A stretch of DNA of 64,000 bases, taken from contig JAFDHO010000009.1 in the NCBI GenBank assembly GCA_019308745.1, positions 1 through 64,000 on the forward strand, in the 5' to 3' direction. Made by a program: the position numbers and the translations under genes. Every line of letters begins with the position of its first letter. Position 1 is the stretch's first letter. Positions 29,664 through 38,914 of the stretch are shown in pieces. Origin of the DNA: Deltaproteobacteria bacterium (GTDB lineage Bacteria; Desulfobacterota; DSM-4660; Desulfatiglandales; HGW-15). The notes under the pieces are model-generated. The model did no database searches. It saw only the letters and a list, made by a program, of their open reading frames with translations, and was not told the DNA's origin.

Positions 29664-31415
29664 CTATCCCAGGGCCGTAGCAGGCTCTATCTCGGCCCCA
29701 TAGACCTTTCTCAATACGATGATACTCTCGATGACCATCCAAATCTCTAACAGGAATACTGCCAATCCGATCAGGAAGAGGAGCCAGTTGGACGTGCCAA
29801 AATACTTGCTCAGGTTGATTAGCATGGCCCATCCTGTCATGAATAGCATGAATATCATGGGAATCATCGTATATTTCAGCGGAGCCTTCTTGTGTGCCAG
29901 ATAAACCGTGATGACCAGCAAGGCCAGACCGGCCAGGAGCTGGTTGACTGACCCGAACAATGGCCAGAGTGTCAATGCCCCCTTTCCGCTGCCATTGTAA
30001 AAGGCCAGCACCATGGCCGTGCCCACTGCAATAATGGTGGCCGGATGCCTTTTTGCAAGAGACGGAACCCCCCATGCGGTGGTCAGCTCACCCACGATGT
30101 AGCGCTGGAGACGGGTGGCCGTGTCCAGGGTGGTTGCCGCAAAGGAGGCGACGAAGACCCCCATGATGGTCAAGGTTATCTTGTGGGGAATGCCGATCCT
30201 TTCGATCATGTTTGCCGAACCCACCACAAAGGCATTGATCTTGGATCCGAGACCGGCTGCAGCCCCCCAACTCGCATAATGCTCGCTGAAGGCCGCCGCT
30301 CCCGTGATGGTCTGGCCTCCTTTGGTCAAACCCAGGGCGAGACCGGCCCCGCAGGCCACAACGACCAGGGTTGCCAACATGCCCTCCATGAGCATCCCCC
30401 CGTAGCCGATGGGCAAGGAACTTGTCTCCGCATCACACTGCTTTGAGGATGTGCCGGAGGATACGAGGGAGTGAAAGCCCGAGATGGCCCCGCAGGCAAT
30501 GACCACGAATAGCATGGGCCATATGGGTGGGGCTCCCTTTGGCGAAAAGTTTGCGGCCGGTGCAACCATCGCGGGATGGGCGACCAGTACCCCCAGCAAG
30601 AGCAGCCCCAGCGCCACAAAGAGCTGGTGGGAGTTGATATAGTCCCTCGGCTGGAGCAAAGTTTGCACGGGAAGGGTCGAGGCTATATATGCGTAAATGA
30701 GGAGGATGATGACCCAGCTTGCCACGGGGTTCAACCCCAGAATCGTGGGCATCTTGATGGGCACGTACGCCCCGATGATCACTGTTATATACATGATGAT
30801 CACAGCAACAATACTCATGGGAAGATGGGACGCCCCTTTGTTATAGACCATGTAACCCAGCCAAACAGCGATAGGGATCTCCAACCAGACCGGTAATACG
30901 GCCTGCGGAAACATGTTGAACACCACTGCAATGACGACCCCGAAAATGGCAACCACGATCCACAGTTCGAAAAAGATAATCAAGAGAAATAGGGTCCTCA
31001 CGCGGCTGTTTACGATATCAGATGCAATATCCCCGATGGATCGCCCCTGATTTCTCAGGGACACCACCATGGCCCCGAAGTCGTGAACAGCCCCCATAAA
31101 AATGGACCCCACAACAATCCATATGATGGCGGGGACCCAGCCCCAAATGATCGCGATGGCGGGTCCCACAATGGGACCAGTGCCTGCGATGGATGTAAAG
31201 TGATGTCCGAAGAGGATGGGTTTTTGGGTTGGAATGTAATCGACGTTGTCCCGCAGGGACTCGCTGGGGCACACCGCCTCGGGATTGAGTCGGAAGATCC
31301 TCCTGCCCAAGTACTTGCCATACGTGTGGTAGGCAATGAGATACAAGATCCCTGCCCCTATGGCCAAAACCAATGAATTCATAACAGCACCCCTTTCTGA
31401 CCTGTACAAGGTCAA
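29664..31415 (-). CDS. cstA: Carbon starvation protein A (pyruvate/peptide transporter family)
   Basis: GHHFTSIAGTGPIVGPAIAIIWGWVPA, FHSLVSSGTSSKQ, polytopic 583 aa. Confidence 0.93.
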   Translation of the reverse strand: MTLYRSERGAVMNSLVLAIGAGILYLIAYHTYGKYLGRRIFRLNPEAVCPSESLRDNVDYIPTQKPILFGHHFTSIAGTGPIVGPAIAIIWGWVPAIIWIVVGSIFMGAVHDFGAMVVSLRNQGRSIGDIASDIVNSRVRTLFLLIIFFELWIVVAIFGVVIAVVFNMFPQAVLPVWLEIPIAVWLGYMVYNKGASHLPMSIVAVIIMYITVIIGAYVPIKMPTILGLNPVASWVIILLIYAYIASTLPVQTLLQPRDYINSHQLFVALGLLLLGVLVAHPAMVAPAANFSPKGAPPIWPMLFVVIACGAISGFHSLVSSGTSSKQCDAETSSLPIGYGGMLMEGMLATLVVVACGAGLALGLTKGGQTITGAAAFSEHYASWGAAAGLGSKINAFVVGSANMIERIGIPHKITLTIMGVFVASFAATTLDTATRLQRYIVGELTTAWGVPSLAKRHPATIIAVGTAMVLAFYNGSGKGALTLWPLFGSVNQLLAGLALLVITVYLAHKKAPLKYTMIPMIFMLFMTGWAMLINLSKYFGTSNWLLFLIGLAVFLLEIWMVIESIIVLRKVYGAEIEPATALG

Positions 31416-31913
31416 GAATTATTAGAATGCAACCAATGTCCTCCTGCCCTTCATCACCTCCTTTTCTCGCGAAAGATTCTGTGCATCAACTGAAACACAA
31501 TGACTGACTTGGCGAAAAAATAGCATTTATACATAAAAAAGTCAACAATAAACAAAAGTAGCCTATTTGGATTCGATATTCTTATTTCTGACGAGAAATC
31601 TCAAAAACTAGCTATTGCTGATTAAGGTCGGACGCGCACATGCGTTCGAGACCGGGCCGATGCATTTGCCTGTTGATCCTTTTCACGTCCGGTGAATATT
31701 GTGACATACAGAATTGACCGCCGGGCAAAAAAGCCATATATTCTGTTTGGCGGGTATGGGTTCGAACGCCATGAAACGGAGACAGGAGATACTGAGGGGC
31801 CGCGATCTGCCTTGCGAGGGGACCATGTAATTGAAACCCTTGATACTTTTCGGAAGATGGCTTCCTGAACTCGGTCCCCAAAGAAGGTCATCTCCGTGTT
31901 GGCGGTTAAAGGT

Positions 31914-32210
31914 ATGAAGATCTCCATAAGTCCAAAGGCAAAGAGGTTCATGGAAGAGAGGGGCATCGAGGATGTGACTTTTCATCTGAGAGAGTCAGAG
32001 GCTGTCGGATGCTGCCTGGGCATCGTCAAGGAAATAGAACCCGTTTATCGCGCTGTGAAGAACGCCTCGGATTATCGGTACTTCTATACTGAAGGAAAAC
32101 ACATCTTCGTTTCGAGGAAGATAAAGATATTGGGCCCTTTGACCATAACGACGGAAGGTTTTTGGAAGACAAAACGCCTTGCCCTTAGCGGAGCTACCGT
32201 ACCGATTTGA
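31914..32210 (+). CDS. Small HesB/IscA-like protein with CC motif (CC/Se-motif family-like)
   Basis: MKISISPKAKRFMEERGIEDVTFHLRESEAVGCCLGIVKEIEPVY; start at internal ATG. Confidence 0.55.
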   Translation: MKISISPKAKRFMEERGIEDVTFHLRESEAVGCCLGIVKEIEPVYRAVKNASDYRYFYTEGKHIFVSRKIKILGPLTITTEGFWKTKRLALSGATVPI

Positions 32211-32521
32211 CCGGCCGAAGGACCCGTTCCTCAGCTGCCCGAGCCTCAGCCTTCTCCAGTGGCAATTGCTCTTTCCTGTTTGGCTGCTTGCCGCCTCCGG
32301 CCTTCTAAACATCTTCCGTTCATCCGATACCCGGGACTCCCTGTTCACCCTTGGCCAAGGGATGACGGCCCATTGAAATGGCGGCCTTTTTTGGATTTGC
32401 ACTTGAAAATAAGGGGTGTTATAAAAAATGGCTTTGAAGTGGATTTTCATTCCCTTCAGGAAGGCCCCTCAAGCAGGGGGCCTTTCCCGGCGAAAAAGAG
32501 GATCCATATCTTAGAGGCACA

Positions 32522-33925
32522 ATGGAAACAAAGACCAAGAGTTCCAACGCCATCTGGAACATCTTTAGCTCAGTAAAGACAACGATTGCGCTCCTGATCG
32601 TCCTTGCCGTCATTTCAGTTATAGGCACCCTTGTCCCCCAACAGGAAGAGGCCGTGCAATTTGCTCAGAAGCTCAGCCCTCAGTTGTTCCGAATTCTCAG
32701 CTTCCTCCAGATCTTTGACCTCTACCATTCAACCTGGTTCAGGATTATCATCGGCATGTTGTCAGTAAACCTGATCATATGCTCACTCGATCGCCTCCCG
32801 GGCGCCCTGAGGCTCTTTCGGACAAAACCCAGGGCTGACAGGAAGAGGCCCTTTGAGAATATCCCAGAGCACCGGCAACTCACGGTGAAGGGAAGGTTGG
32901 AAGATGTCACTGCTAGGACCGCCGATATTCTTAGAAAAAGATTCAAGAAGATCGAAATCAAAGAAGCCGGGGATGACACCTTTCTCTACGGGGACAAAGG
33001 TCGCTATTCCTATTTTGGGGCTTACATCGTGCACCTCAGCGTCCTGCTCATCCTGTCAGGTGGTATCATAGGGTCCATTTTCGGTTTTGAAGCCTACGTG
33101 AATATTCCAGAAGGGGGAGTCATAGAGGCCGTTAGGCTTCGCAAGAGCGGAATCCCCAAAAACCTGGGGTTTGCCATCAGATGCGATAGGTTTCTGGTTG
33201 ATTTCTACCAGGACGGCACCCCCAAGGAGTATCGCTCTGATCTCAGTTTCCTTTCCGACGGAAGTGTCATCTTGAAGGGAAGCGTGCTTGTAAACCATCC
33301 TATTACATTCAAGGGAATCACCTTCTACCAGTCCAGCTACGGAAATGTCCCCGGCGACAGGGTGAGGATAAGGGTGTCTCAAAACGATGCGGCTGAGAAC
33401 ACCCCTCCCATTGACCTTATAAAGGGGAGCAGCTTTGAATTGCCCGGAGGTGAAGGGAAAATCCAGCTGATGGAGATCTCACAGAATTTTAGGGGAATGA
33501 TGGGTCCGGCCGCCCTTCTGTTCGTGAAACCAACACACGGTGATGGATCGCGATTCTGGGTGTTTCAATATATCGATATGTTGAAGAAGAGATTTCCTCC
33601 TGCCATGTTCAAGGCTCCCATCCTGAATCCTTCGTCATTCAAGCCCTACACCTTTGAATTGGTTGACATTGAAAGCAAATACTACACGGGTCTCCAGGTC
33701 AACAGGGATCCCGGGGTCCCGCTGGTGTGGATCGGGTGTTTTCTGATGGTGGCAGGCTTCTTCATAACCTTTTTCGCTTCCCACAGGGGGGTCTGGATCA
33801 GGATAACCAAGAAGGGAGAAAGCCTTAGAATAAGTGTGGCAGGAAGGACCAACAGGAACCCTGTCGGGCTTGAAAGGGAACTCGACCAATTGGCCCTCAA
33901 ATTAACAAATCAATTTAAGAAATAA
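32522..33925 (+). CDS. resB: Cytochrome c biogenesis protein ResB/Ccs1
   Basis: SSVKTTIALLIVLAVISVIGTLVPQ, FDLYHSTWFRIIIGMLSVNLIICSLDRL, YFGAYIVHLSVLLILSGGIIGS. Confidence 0.93.
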   Translation: METKTKSSNAIWNIFSSVKTTIALLIVLAVISVIGTLVPQQEEAVQFAQKLSPQLFRILSFLQIFDLYHSTWFRIIIGMLSVNLIICSLDRLPGALRLFRTKPRADRKRPFENIPEHRQLTVKGRLEDVTARTADILRKRFKKIEIKEAGDDTFLYGDKGRYSYFGAYIVHLSVLLILSGGIIGSIFGFEAYVNIPEGGVIEAVRLRKSGIPKNLGFAIRCDRFLVDFYQDGTPKEYRSDLSFLSDGSVILKGSVLVNHPITFKGITFYQSSYGNVPGDRVRIRVSQNDAAENTPPIDLIKGSSFELPGGEGKIQLMEISQNFRGMMGPAALLFVKPTHGDGSRFWVFQYIDMLKKRFPPAMFKAPILNPSSFKPYTFELVDIESKYYTGLQVNRDPGVPLVWIGCFLMVAGFFITFFASHRGVWIRITKKGESLRISVAGRTNRNPVGLERELDQLALKLTNQFKK

Positions 33926-33934
33926 AGGTATGTG

Positions 33935-34777
33935 ATGATAAATGCAACAATATTGAGCTATGTTACTTTCGTGTTATTCTTCAGCTTTATGTCCTATCTC
34001 ATATGGATGGTCATGGGAAAAGAACTCTTCGGCCGGATAGGAACCTACATTACCCTGCTGGGGTTGATAGGCCAGAGCGTTGCTATTGTCCTCAGGTGGA
34101 TTGAGTCCTATGACCTGGGAATAGGTCATGCGCCCTTTTCCAACCTCTACGAATCCTTGATCTTTTTTGCGTGGACCATAGTCTTTCTCTATGTGCTCGT
34201 GGAGTGGCGCACTCGAAACCGGAGCATTGGGGTCTTCGTCACACCCATTGCCTTTTTGTCCATGGCCTATGCATCTTACTCACCGGGCATTAGCAGTAAG
34301 ATCCAACCCCTCGTGCCGGCCCTCAAGAGCAACTGGCTCATCGCCCATGTGATTACCTGCTTTTTTGGCTACGCCGCTTTCGGGCTTGCATTTGCCTTTA
34401 GCCTGATGTATCTCCTCAAGAGGATGGAGAACCCGGCCACAAAGAATCTCTTCCTGAGACTCATTCCAAGGCCCGCGGTCCTGGATGATCTCAATTACCA
34501 ACTCGTGGTCATCGGGTTCCTGTTGTTGACATTGGGCATCATAACGGGTTCTGTTTGGGCCCATTCTGCCTGGGGCACTTACTGGAGCTGGGACCCAAAG
34601 GAGACCTGGTCGTTGATCACGTGGCTGGTCTACGCCGCTTTCCTCCATTCGCGTATGGTAAGGGGGTGGAGGGGCAAGAGGCTTGCCTTTCTCAGCATAA
34701 TCGGTTTCTGTTGCGTCATCTTTACTTATTTGGGCGTCAATTACCTTTCCGGGCTCCATAGCTACGCCCAGTCCTAG
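33935..34777 (+). CDS. ccsA: Cytochrome c biogenesis protein CcsA/CcsB (heme handling)
   Basis: GHAPFSNLYESLIFFAW, SVWAHSAWGTYWSWDPKETWSLITWLVYAAFLH (WWD-like motif). Confidence 0.95.
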   Translation: MINATILSYVTFVLFFSFMSYLIWMVMGKELFGRIGTYITLLGLIGQSVAIVLRWIESYDLGIGHAPFSNLYESLIFFAWTIVFLYVLVEWRTRNRSIGVFVTPIAFLSMAYASYSPGISSKIQPLVPALKSNWLIAHVITCFFGYAAFGLAFAFSLMYLLKRMENPATKNLFLRLIPRPAVLDDLNYQLVVIGFLLLTLGIITGSVWAHSAWGTYWSWDPKETWSLITWLVYAAFLHSRMVRGWRGKRLAFLSIIGFCCVIFTYLGVNYLSGLHSYAQS

Positions 34778-34804
34778 TTGGATCACCCGGGGATTGAGCC
34801 CGGG

Positions 34805-34851
34805 CAGCTCCCCCGGCACGAGCCGGGGGCATCCGTGGCAAAGCCAAGCGG
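34805..34851 (+). repeat. Dispersed hairpin repeat, copy C1
   Basis: CAGCTCCCCCGGCACGAGCCGGGGGCATCCGTGGCAAAGCCAAGCGG. Confidence 0.6.
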
Positions 34852-34911
34852 ACGTGCGCCGAAGCCAACCCGGCTTCACTCTGCGGGCTGCGCCGCGGTC
34901 ACCTTTAGCCC

Positions 34912-34957
34912 TTCCTCCCCGTGCTTCCGCACGGGGCATCCTGGCGAAGGCGAGTGA
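34912..34957 (+). repeat. Dispersed hairpin repeat, copy C2
   Basis: CTTCCTCCCCGTGCTTCCGCACGGGGCATCCTGGCGAAGGCGAGTGA, near-identical tail to copy B. Confidence 0.7.
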
Positions 34958-34985
34958 TATTCCTCTTTCAGGAGAACGCTGCATA

Positions 34986-35633
34986 ATGAAGAAGAAAAAC
35001 AAAGTCATCACCTTCTTGGGACAGGACACGGAGTTTGAGGGAAGGCTCAACTTCCGGGGAACCATCAGGATAGACGGCCATTTTAGGGGCGAAATCAGAT
35101 CGGGGGGCAACCTTATCGTGGGAGAGGACGGCATCATCGAGGCCAATATGCATGTGGAGCACATGGTCGTTAAGGGCGAGGTCCACGGAAACATTATTGC
35201 AGAGAAGAGGGTCGACGTGCTCTCGCCCGGCAAGGTCTTCGGTAACATTGAAGCCCCCTCGGTGGTCATCGATGAAGGGGTCATCTTCGAGGGAAAGACC
35301 AGGATGTACAGGGCGAGGGACAACGATAAATCCGTGTCGCTTGGGGGCCAGGAGGCCCTCGAACAGGAGCCTCCGCCAAGGATTACCGCAATATACGGCA
35401 TTGTTAGAGATCAGGAGACCGGTGATCCCATAAGAAATGCGGAGGTAGTGTGCAAAGGTGCGAATGAATTGAAGACCAAGACCAACGCTTCAGGTTATTA
35501 TGAGCAGATCAATCTCCGGGAGGGCAAATGGAGCCTGGTCGTGCGGGCCAAGGGCTACAAGAAGGCAAAGACAAAGGTCCTGATAACAGGTAAGGGCACT
35601 CATGAACAGAACTTTCAATTAGCCCCCAAATAA
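34986..35633 (+). CDS. Bactofilin-domain protein with C-terminal carboxypeptidase-regulatory-like domain
   Basis: TFLGQDTEFEGRLNFRGTIRIDGHFRGEIRSGGNLIVGEDGIIEANMHVEHMVVKGEVHGNI; C-term IYGIVRDQETGDPIRNAEVVCKGANELKTKTNASGYYEQINLREGKWSLVVRAKGYKKAK. Confidence 0.87.
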   Translation: MKKKNKVITFLGQDTEFEGRLNFRGTIRIDGHFRGEIRSGGNLIVGEDGIIEANMHVEHMVVKGEVHGNIIAEKRVDVLSPGKVFGNIEAPSVVIDEGVIFEGKTRMYRARDNDKSVSLGGQEALEQEPPPRITAIYGIVRDQETGDPIRNAEVVCKGANELKTKTNASGYYEQINLREGKWSLVVRAKGYKKAKTKVLITGKGTHEQNFQLAPK

Positions 35634-35749
35634 ACCCCTCCCCAAGCCGCCCTTTGCGTTTCCTAACCAGAGTTCCAGGGTGACGCATTGCACCGGATAC
35701 CATTTTATGATAAAAGGGGCTCTCCAAGAAACAACGGAAAGGTCGATTC

Positions 35750-36262
35750 ATGATGATGGGCGTTGAGCGGTTCAAGAAAGGTTTTGAGACCTGGATATAT
35801 CCCTTTGCCAGGCTCACGGACCACATTGCCTCAGCAGTTCTTTTCCTTTTGATGGCCCTGACGATCACCGACGTGTTCCTGAGGAAGGTCTTCAGCCGGT
35901 CAATTCTGGGAACTGTGGAAGTGAGCGAGTTCATGCTCCTGATCATCATCTTTTTCTCCCTCGCCCGCACGGAGGCGCTCAATGGGCATGTGAAGGTAGA
36001 TCTGGTCATGAGCCGTCTTGGGCCGCGAATTCAAGGAATCGTAGATATGGTTACCCAGGGGGTATGTTGCGTCCTGTCGGTACTGATCACCTGGTCCTCA
36101 CTGGTCTATTCGGAAAAGATGAGGGAAGCAGGCGAGGTAAGTCAGGACCTCTGGCTGCCCATATATCCTTTTATCTATGTTGTGGCCTTGGGATGCGCCC
36201 TTTTGAGCCTGACGCTCATGGTCAAGTTCCTCCAATCTCTGGTGAAAGCCATAGAGCCATGA
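35750..36262 (+). CDS. dctQ: TRAP transporter small permease (DctQ)
   Basis: 4-TM; VFLRKVFSRSILGTVEVSEFMLLIIIFFSLARTEALNGHVKVDLVM. Confidence 0.9.
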   Translation: MMMGVERFKKGFETWIYPFARLTDHIASAVLFLLMALTITDVFLRKVFSRSILGTVEVSEFMLLIIIFFSLARTEALNGHVKVDLVMSRLGPRIQGIVDMVTQGVCCVLSVLITWSSLVYSEKMREAGEVSQDLWLPIYPFIYVVALGCALLSLTLMVKFLQSLVKAIEP

Positions 36263-37563
36263 ACCCCATAACCGTCGGCATAATTGGGATCTTTTGTCTG
36301 TTCCTGCTCCTGGCAATGAGGATGCAGATAGGCTTCAGCATGGCGGTCGTGGGATTCTTGGGATTTGCTGTCCTGACGTCCTTTACCCCGAGCTTTTCGA
36401 TCCTCGGCATGGAACCTTACAAGATCGGGGCCTCTTACAGCCTGACAGTTATTCCCCTTTTTATTCTTATGGGCCAGTTTGCAAACTACTCCGGGATGGG
36501 GTTCGAGATCTACCAGACTGTATACCGGTGGCTCGGTTTCCTCCCCGGCGGGTTGAGCATGGCCACGATCGGGGCCTGCGGGGGCTTTGCCGCCATATCA
36601 GGATCATCCCTTGCCGCCGCTGCCACGATGGGAATGGTGGCCCTTCCCGAGATGAAGCGCTTCAGGTACGACGATTCCCTGGCAACAGGGTGTATTGCCG
36701 CAGGTGGGACCCTCGGGATCCTGATCCCTCCCAGCACGGTCATGATCATTTACGGTATACTGACAGAGCAGCCCATTGCGACGCTCTTCATAGCCGGTGT
36801 TTTTCCGGGCCTTTTGCTGGCCGGGCTCTTCATCCTCACCATATACATCATGACGAAGATCAAGCCCTCCCTGGGACCCCCAGGGCCGAAGTTTACCATG
36901 AAGGAAAAGCTATATTCCCTCAAGGATACCTGGAGCATCCTTTCCCTGTTCTTCCTTGTCATGGGAGGGCTTTACACGGGATGGTTCACCCCCACCGAGG
37001 CAGCGGGTGTTGGGGCCTTTGGTGCCTTCTTGATCACGATTGTCAAGGGGAAGCTGACACGCGCCAACCTGTGGGCATCCCTTGCAGAAACCACCAAGAC
37101 GACCGCCATGGTGTTCCTGATCCTGATCGGCGCCCACATATTCGGTTACTTCCTCACTATCAGCCAGATACCGGATCAGCTTTCAATCCTGGCAACCGAG
37201 GCCGGCCTGGATCGGTACGTCGTAATGTCCCTGCTGGTCCTTGCCTACGCCATCCTGGGTTGTTTCATGGAAGGTCTGGCCATAATGGTCCTCACGATAC
37301 CGGTCGTGTATCCCATGGTGTTGGACCTTGGGTTCGATCCCATATGGTTCGGAGTGATCATCACCCTGGTCATGGAAATGAGCCTGATAACACCCCCGGT
37401 GGGAGTCAATGTATTCATCCTCAGCGGAATAGCAAAGGATGTTCCCATGTACACCATCTTCCGGGGAATCGTTCCCTTCTGGATCGCCATGGTGGCATGC
37501 ATTATCCTGGTAACGATCTTTCCTCAAATAGCCTTGTTCCTGCCGGCAACCATGGGCGGTTAA
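36259..37563 (+). CDS. dctM: TRAP transporter large permease (DctM)
   Basis: GIIGIFCLFLLLAMRMQIGFSMAVVGFLGF, ATGCIAAGGTLGILIPPSTVMIIYGILTEQPIATLFIAGVFPG; ATGA overlap with dctQ. Confidence 0.93.
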   Translation: MNPITVGIIGIFCLFLLLAMRMQIGFSMAVVGFLGFAVLTSFTPSFSILGMEPYKIGASYSLTVIPLFILMGQFANYSGMGFEIYQTVYRWLGFLPGGLSMATIGACGGFAAISGSSLAAAATMGMVALPEMKRFRYDDSLATGCIAAGGTLGILIPPSTVMIIYGILTEQPIATLFIAGVFPGLLLAGLFILTIYIMTKIKPSLGPPGPKFTMKEKLYSLKDTWSILSLFFLVMGGLYTGWFTPTEAAGVGAFGAFLITIVKGKLTRANLWASLAETTKTTAMVFLILIGAHIFGYFLTISQIPDQLSILATEAGLDRYVVMSLLVLAYAILGCFMEGLAIMVLTIPVVYPMVLDLGFDPIWFGVIITLVMEMSLITPPVGVNVFILSGIAKDVPMYTIFRGIVPFWIAMVACIILVTIFPQIALFLPATMGG

Positions 37564-37654
37564 GGAAGGAGACCAGGATGTTGGCTGGAAATGCTCCCCC
37601 GCGATCTCTGCCCCATGCCTGCTTTTTCTCCTATTGATCGCAAGAGACATCCGC

Positions 37655-38068
37655 TCAATGGATCTCAAAGGGAATGACCATCAACAATCTGCCCTCGGGA
37701 CCAAGGACATCCACGTGCCATTCCCCTATTTCATGGGCTTGAATCCGCTTTGAGCTGTAAGTCCGCCAATTGGAGGATCCTACCTTGAGATTGACCCGTG
37801 CCCTCTCCTTGTCCCCGTAATACCAGACATGGGTAACAGAGGTGGGGTTCTCCGCGCCCACGATCCTGGTAAAACAGAAAAGCCGATCCGGAGGGACGGC
37901 AAATCGAGTATTCGCATTGAGACATTCCCTGTCTACGACATCTGAGCAAATCTTCCCCTCCGCGACGCTTAGGCCCCCGGGACCCTGGCCGTGGGAGATG
38001 CCTTGAGACACTACCACGACACCCAGGATGACGAGCAGGCCGAAAATACCGGCAAACGTTCGCTTCAT
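37655..38068 (-). CDS. DUF2914-domain exported protein
   Basis: Signal peptide then LFCFTRIVGAENPTSVTHVWYYGDKERARVNLKVGSSNWRTYSSKRI...GEWHVDVLGPEG. Confidence 0.8.
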   Translation of the reverse strand: MKRTFAGIFGLLVILGVVVVSQGISHGQGPGGLSVAEGKICSDVVDRECLNANTRFAVPPDRLFCFTRIVGAENPTSVTHVWYYGDKERARVNLKVGSSNWRTYSSKRIQAHEIGEWHVDVLGPEGRLLMVIPFEIH

Positions 38069-38310
38069 ACTGTTATCCTCCCGAAATGAATTCCAAAAAA
38101 TTAGATCACAATACGTCCTATTTTTCAACCAGATAATTAGTGGGCCTTTCCCCCTTCACCCTTGTCTTGAAGGTGTTTTTGTGCCACTATGAGACCGATC
38201 AGTCGCGGCCTGTTGCTCGAAGCGAGATGCTATTGCAACTCATCCATCCGGCATGGCCCATCCGGGCGTAAGGCAAACAAAGGGATTCGGCGCGTAGACC
38301 CATGGGGAGT

Positions 38311-38336
38311 GTCGGGCATTTCTTGTGATGCCCGAC
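38311..38336 (+). promoter_or_regulatory. Perfect 9-bp-stem hairpin upstream of the PNPOx-like gene
   Basis: GTCGGGCAT-TTCTTGTG-ATGCCCGAC. Confidence 0.4.
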
Positions 38337-38350
38337 CGATCGCAGAGATC

Positions 38351-38851
38351 ATGAAAACAGATGGAGATCATATCCCCGGAGGGGACGAACTAAGGACCCT
38401 GGCCATCAAACTAGTCCTTGAGCAGACCACCATGACCCTGGCAACGGCCAGCGGGGATATGGCGTGGTCAGCGCCCGTCTATTATGTGAACCGGGACTTT
38501 GACTTCTATTTCTTTTCCGATCCGGAATCCAGGCACATAAGGGAGTCCCTGAAGACGGGGCAGGCGTCGGCGAGCATATTTGCCCCTGCCTCCTCCTGGA
38601 GGGACATCAAGGGGATACAGATGTCCGGCGCAGTAGAAACCCACCCTCCTGGACTGGAGGCCATTAATGTCCTGCGAGTCTACCTCAAGAAATACCCCTT
38701 TACCGAAGACTTTTTTGATCCCGGTCAAAAGATCGATCTGGCCACTCTCCTGAAACGGTTCCGGGTGAGATTGTATCGGTTTAGGCCCGACCTGCTCTAC
38801 TATTTAGACAACAGAATCAAGTTCAGCTTCAGGGAAAAGATACCCCTGTGA
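38351..38851 (+). CDS. Pyridoxamine 5'-phosphate oxidase-like split-barrel protein
   Basis: TTMTLATASGDMAWSAPVYYVNRDFDFYFFSDPESRHIRESLKTGQASASIF; ORF track has upstream extension to 38189. Confidence 0.8.
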   Translation: MKTDGDHIPGGDELRTLAIKLVLEQTTMTLATASGDMAWSAPVYYVNRDFDFYFFSDPESRHIRESLKTGQASASIFAPASSWRDIKGIQMSGAVETHPPGLEAINVLRVYLKKYPFTEDFFDPGQKIDLATLLKRFRVRLYRFRPDLLYYLDNRIKFSFREKIPL

Positions 38852-38914
38852 GGTTATGCCCTTGGTTGTTGGCCTAGGACCCAAAGTAATAATCATGGGG
38901 TCAAGGATTGAGCC

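Noticed and set aside
31708-31753. Possible H-type pseudoknot (ACAGAAT/ATTCTGT interleaved with CCGCC/GGCGG) upstream of the CC-motif gene
   Set aside because: Stems are only 7 and 5 bp, which can arise by chance over 64 kb; no riboswitch family recognised.
34280-35401. 373-aa minus-strand ORF
   Set aside because: Antisense to ccsA and the bactofilin gene and runs through the dispersed hairpin repeats; no recognisable domains.
36294-37637. 447-aa plus-strand ORF overlapping dctM in another frame
   Set aside because: Composition (HPHRGSG, PSQHGHDHLRY) is typical of a frame-shadow in a GC-rich gene; dctM in the correct frame has clear family motifs.
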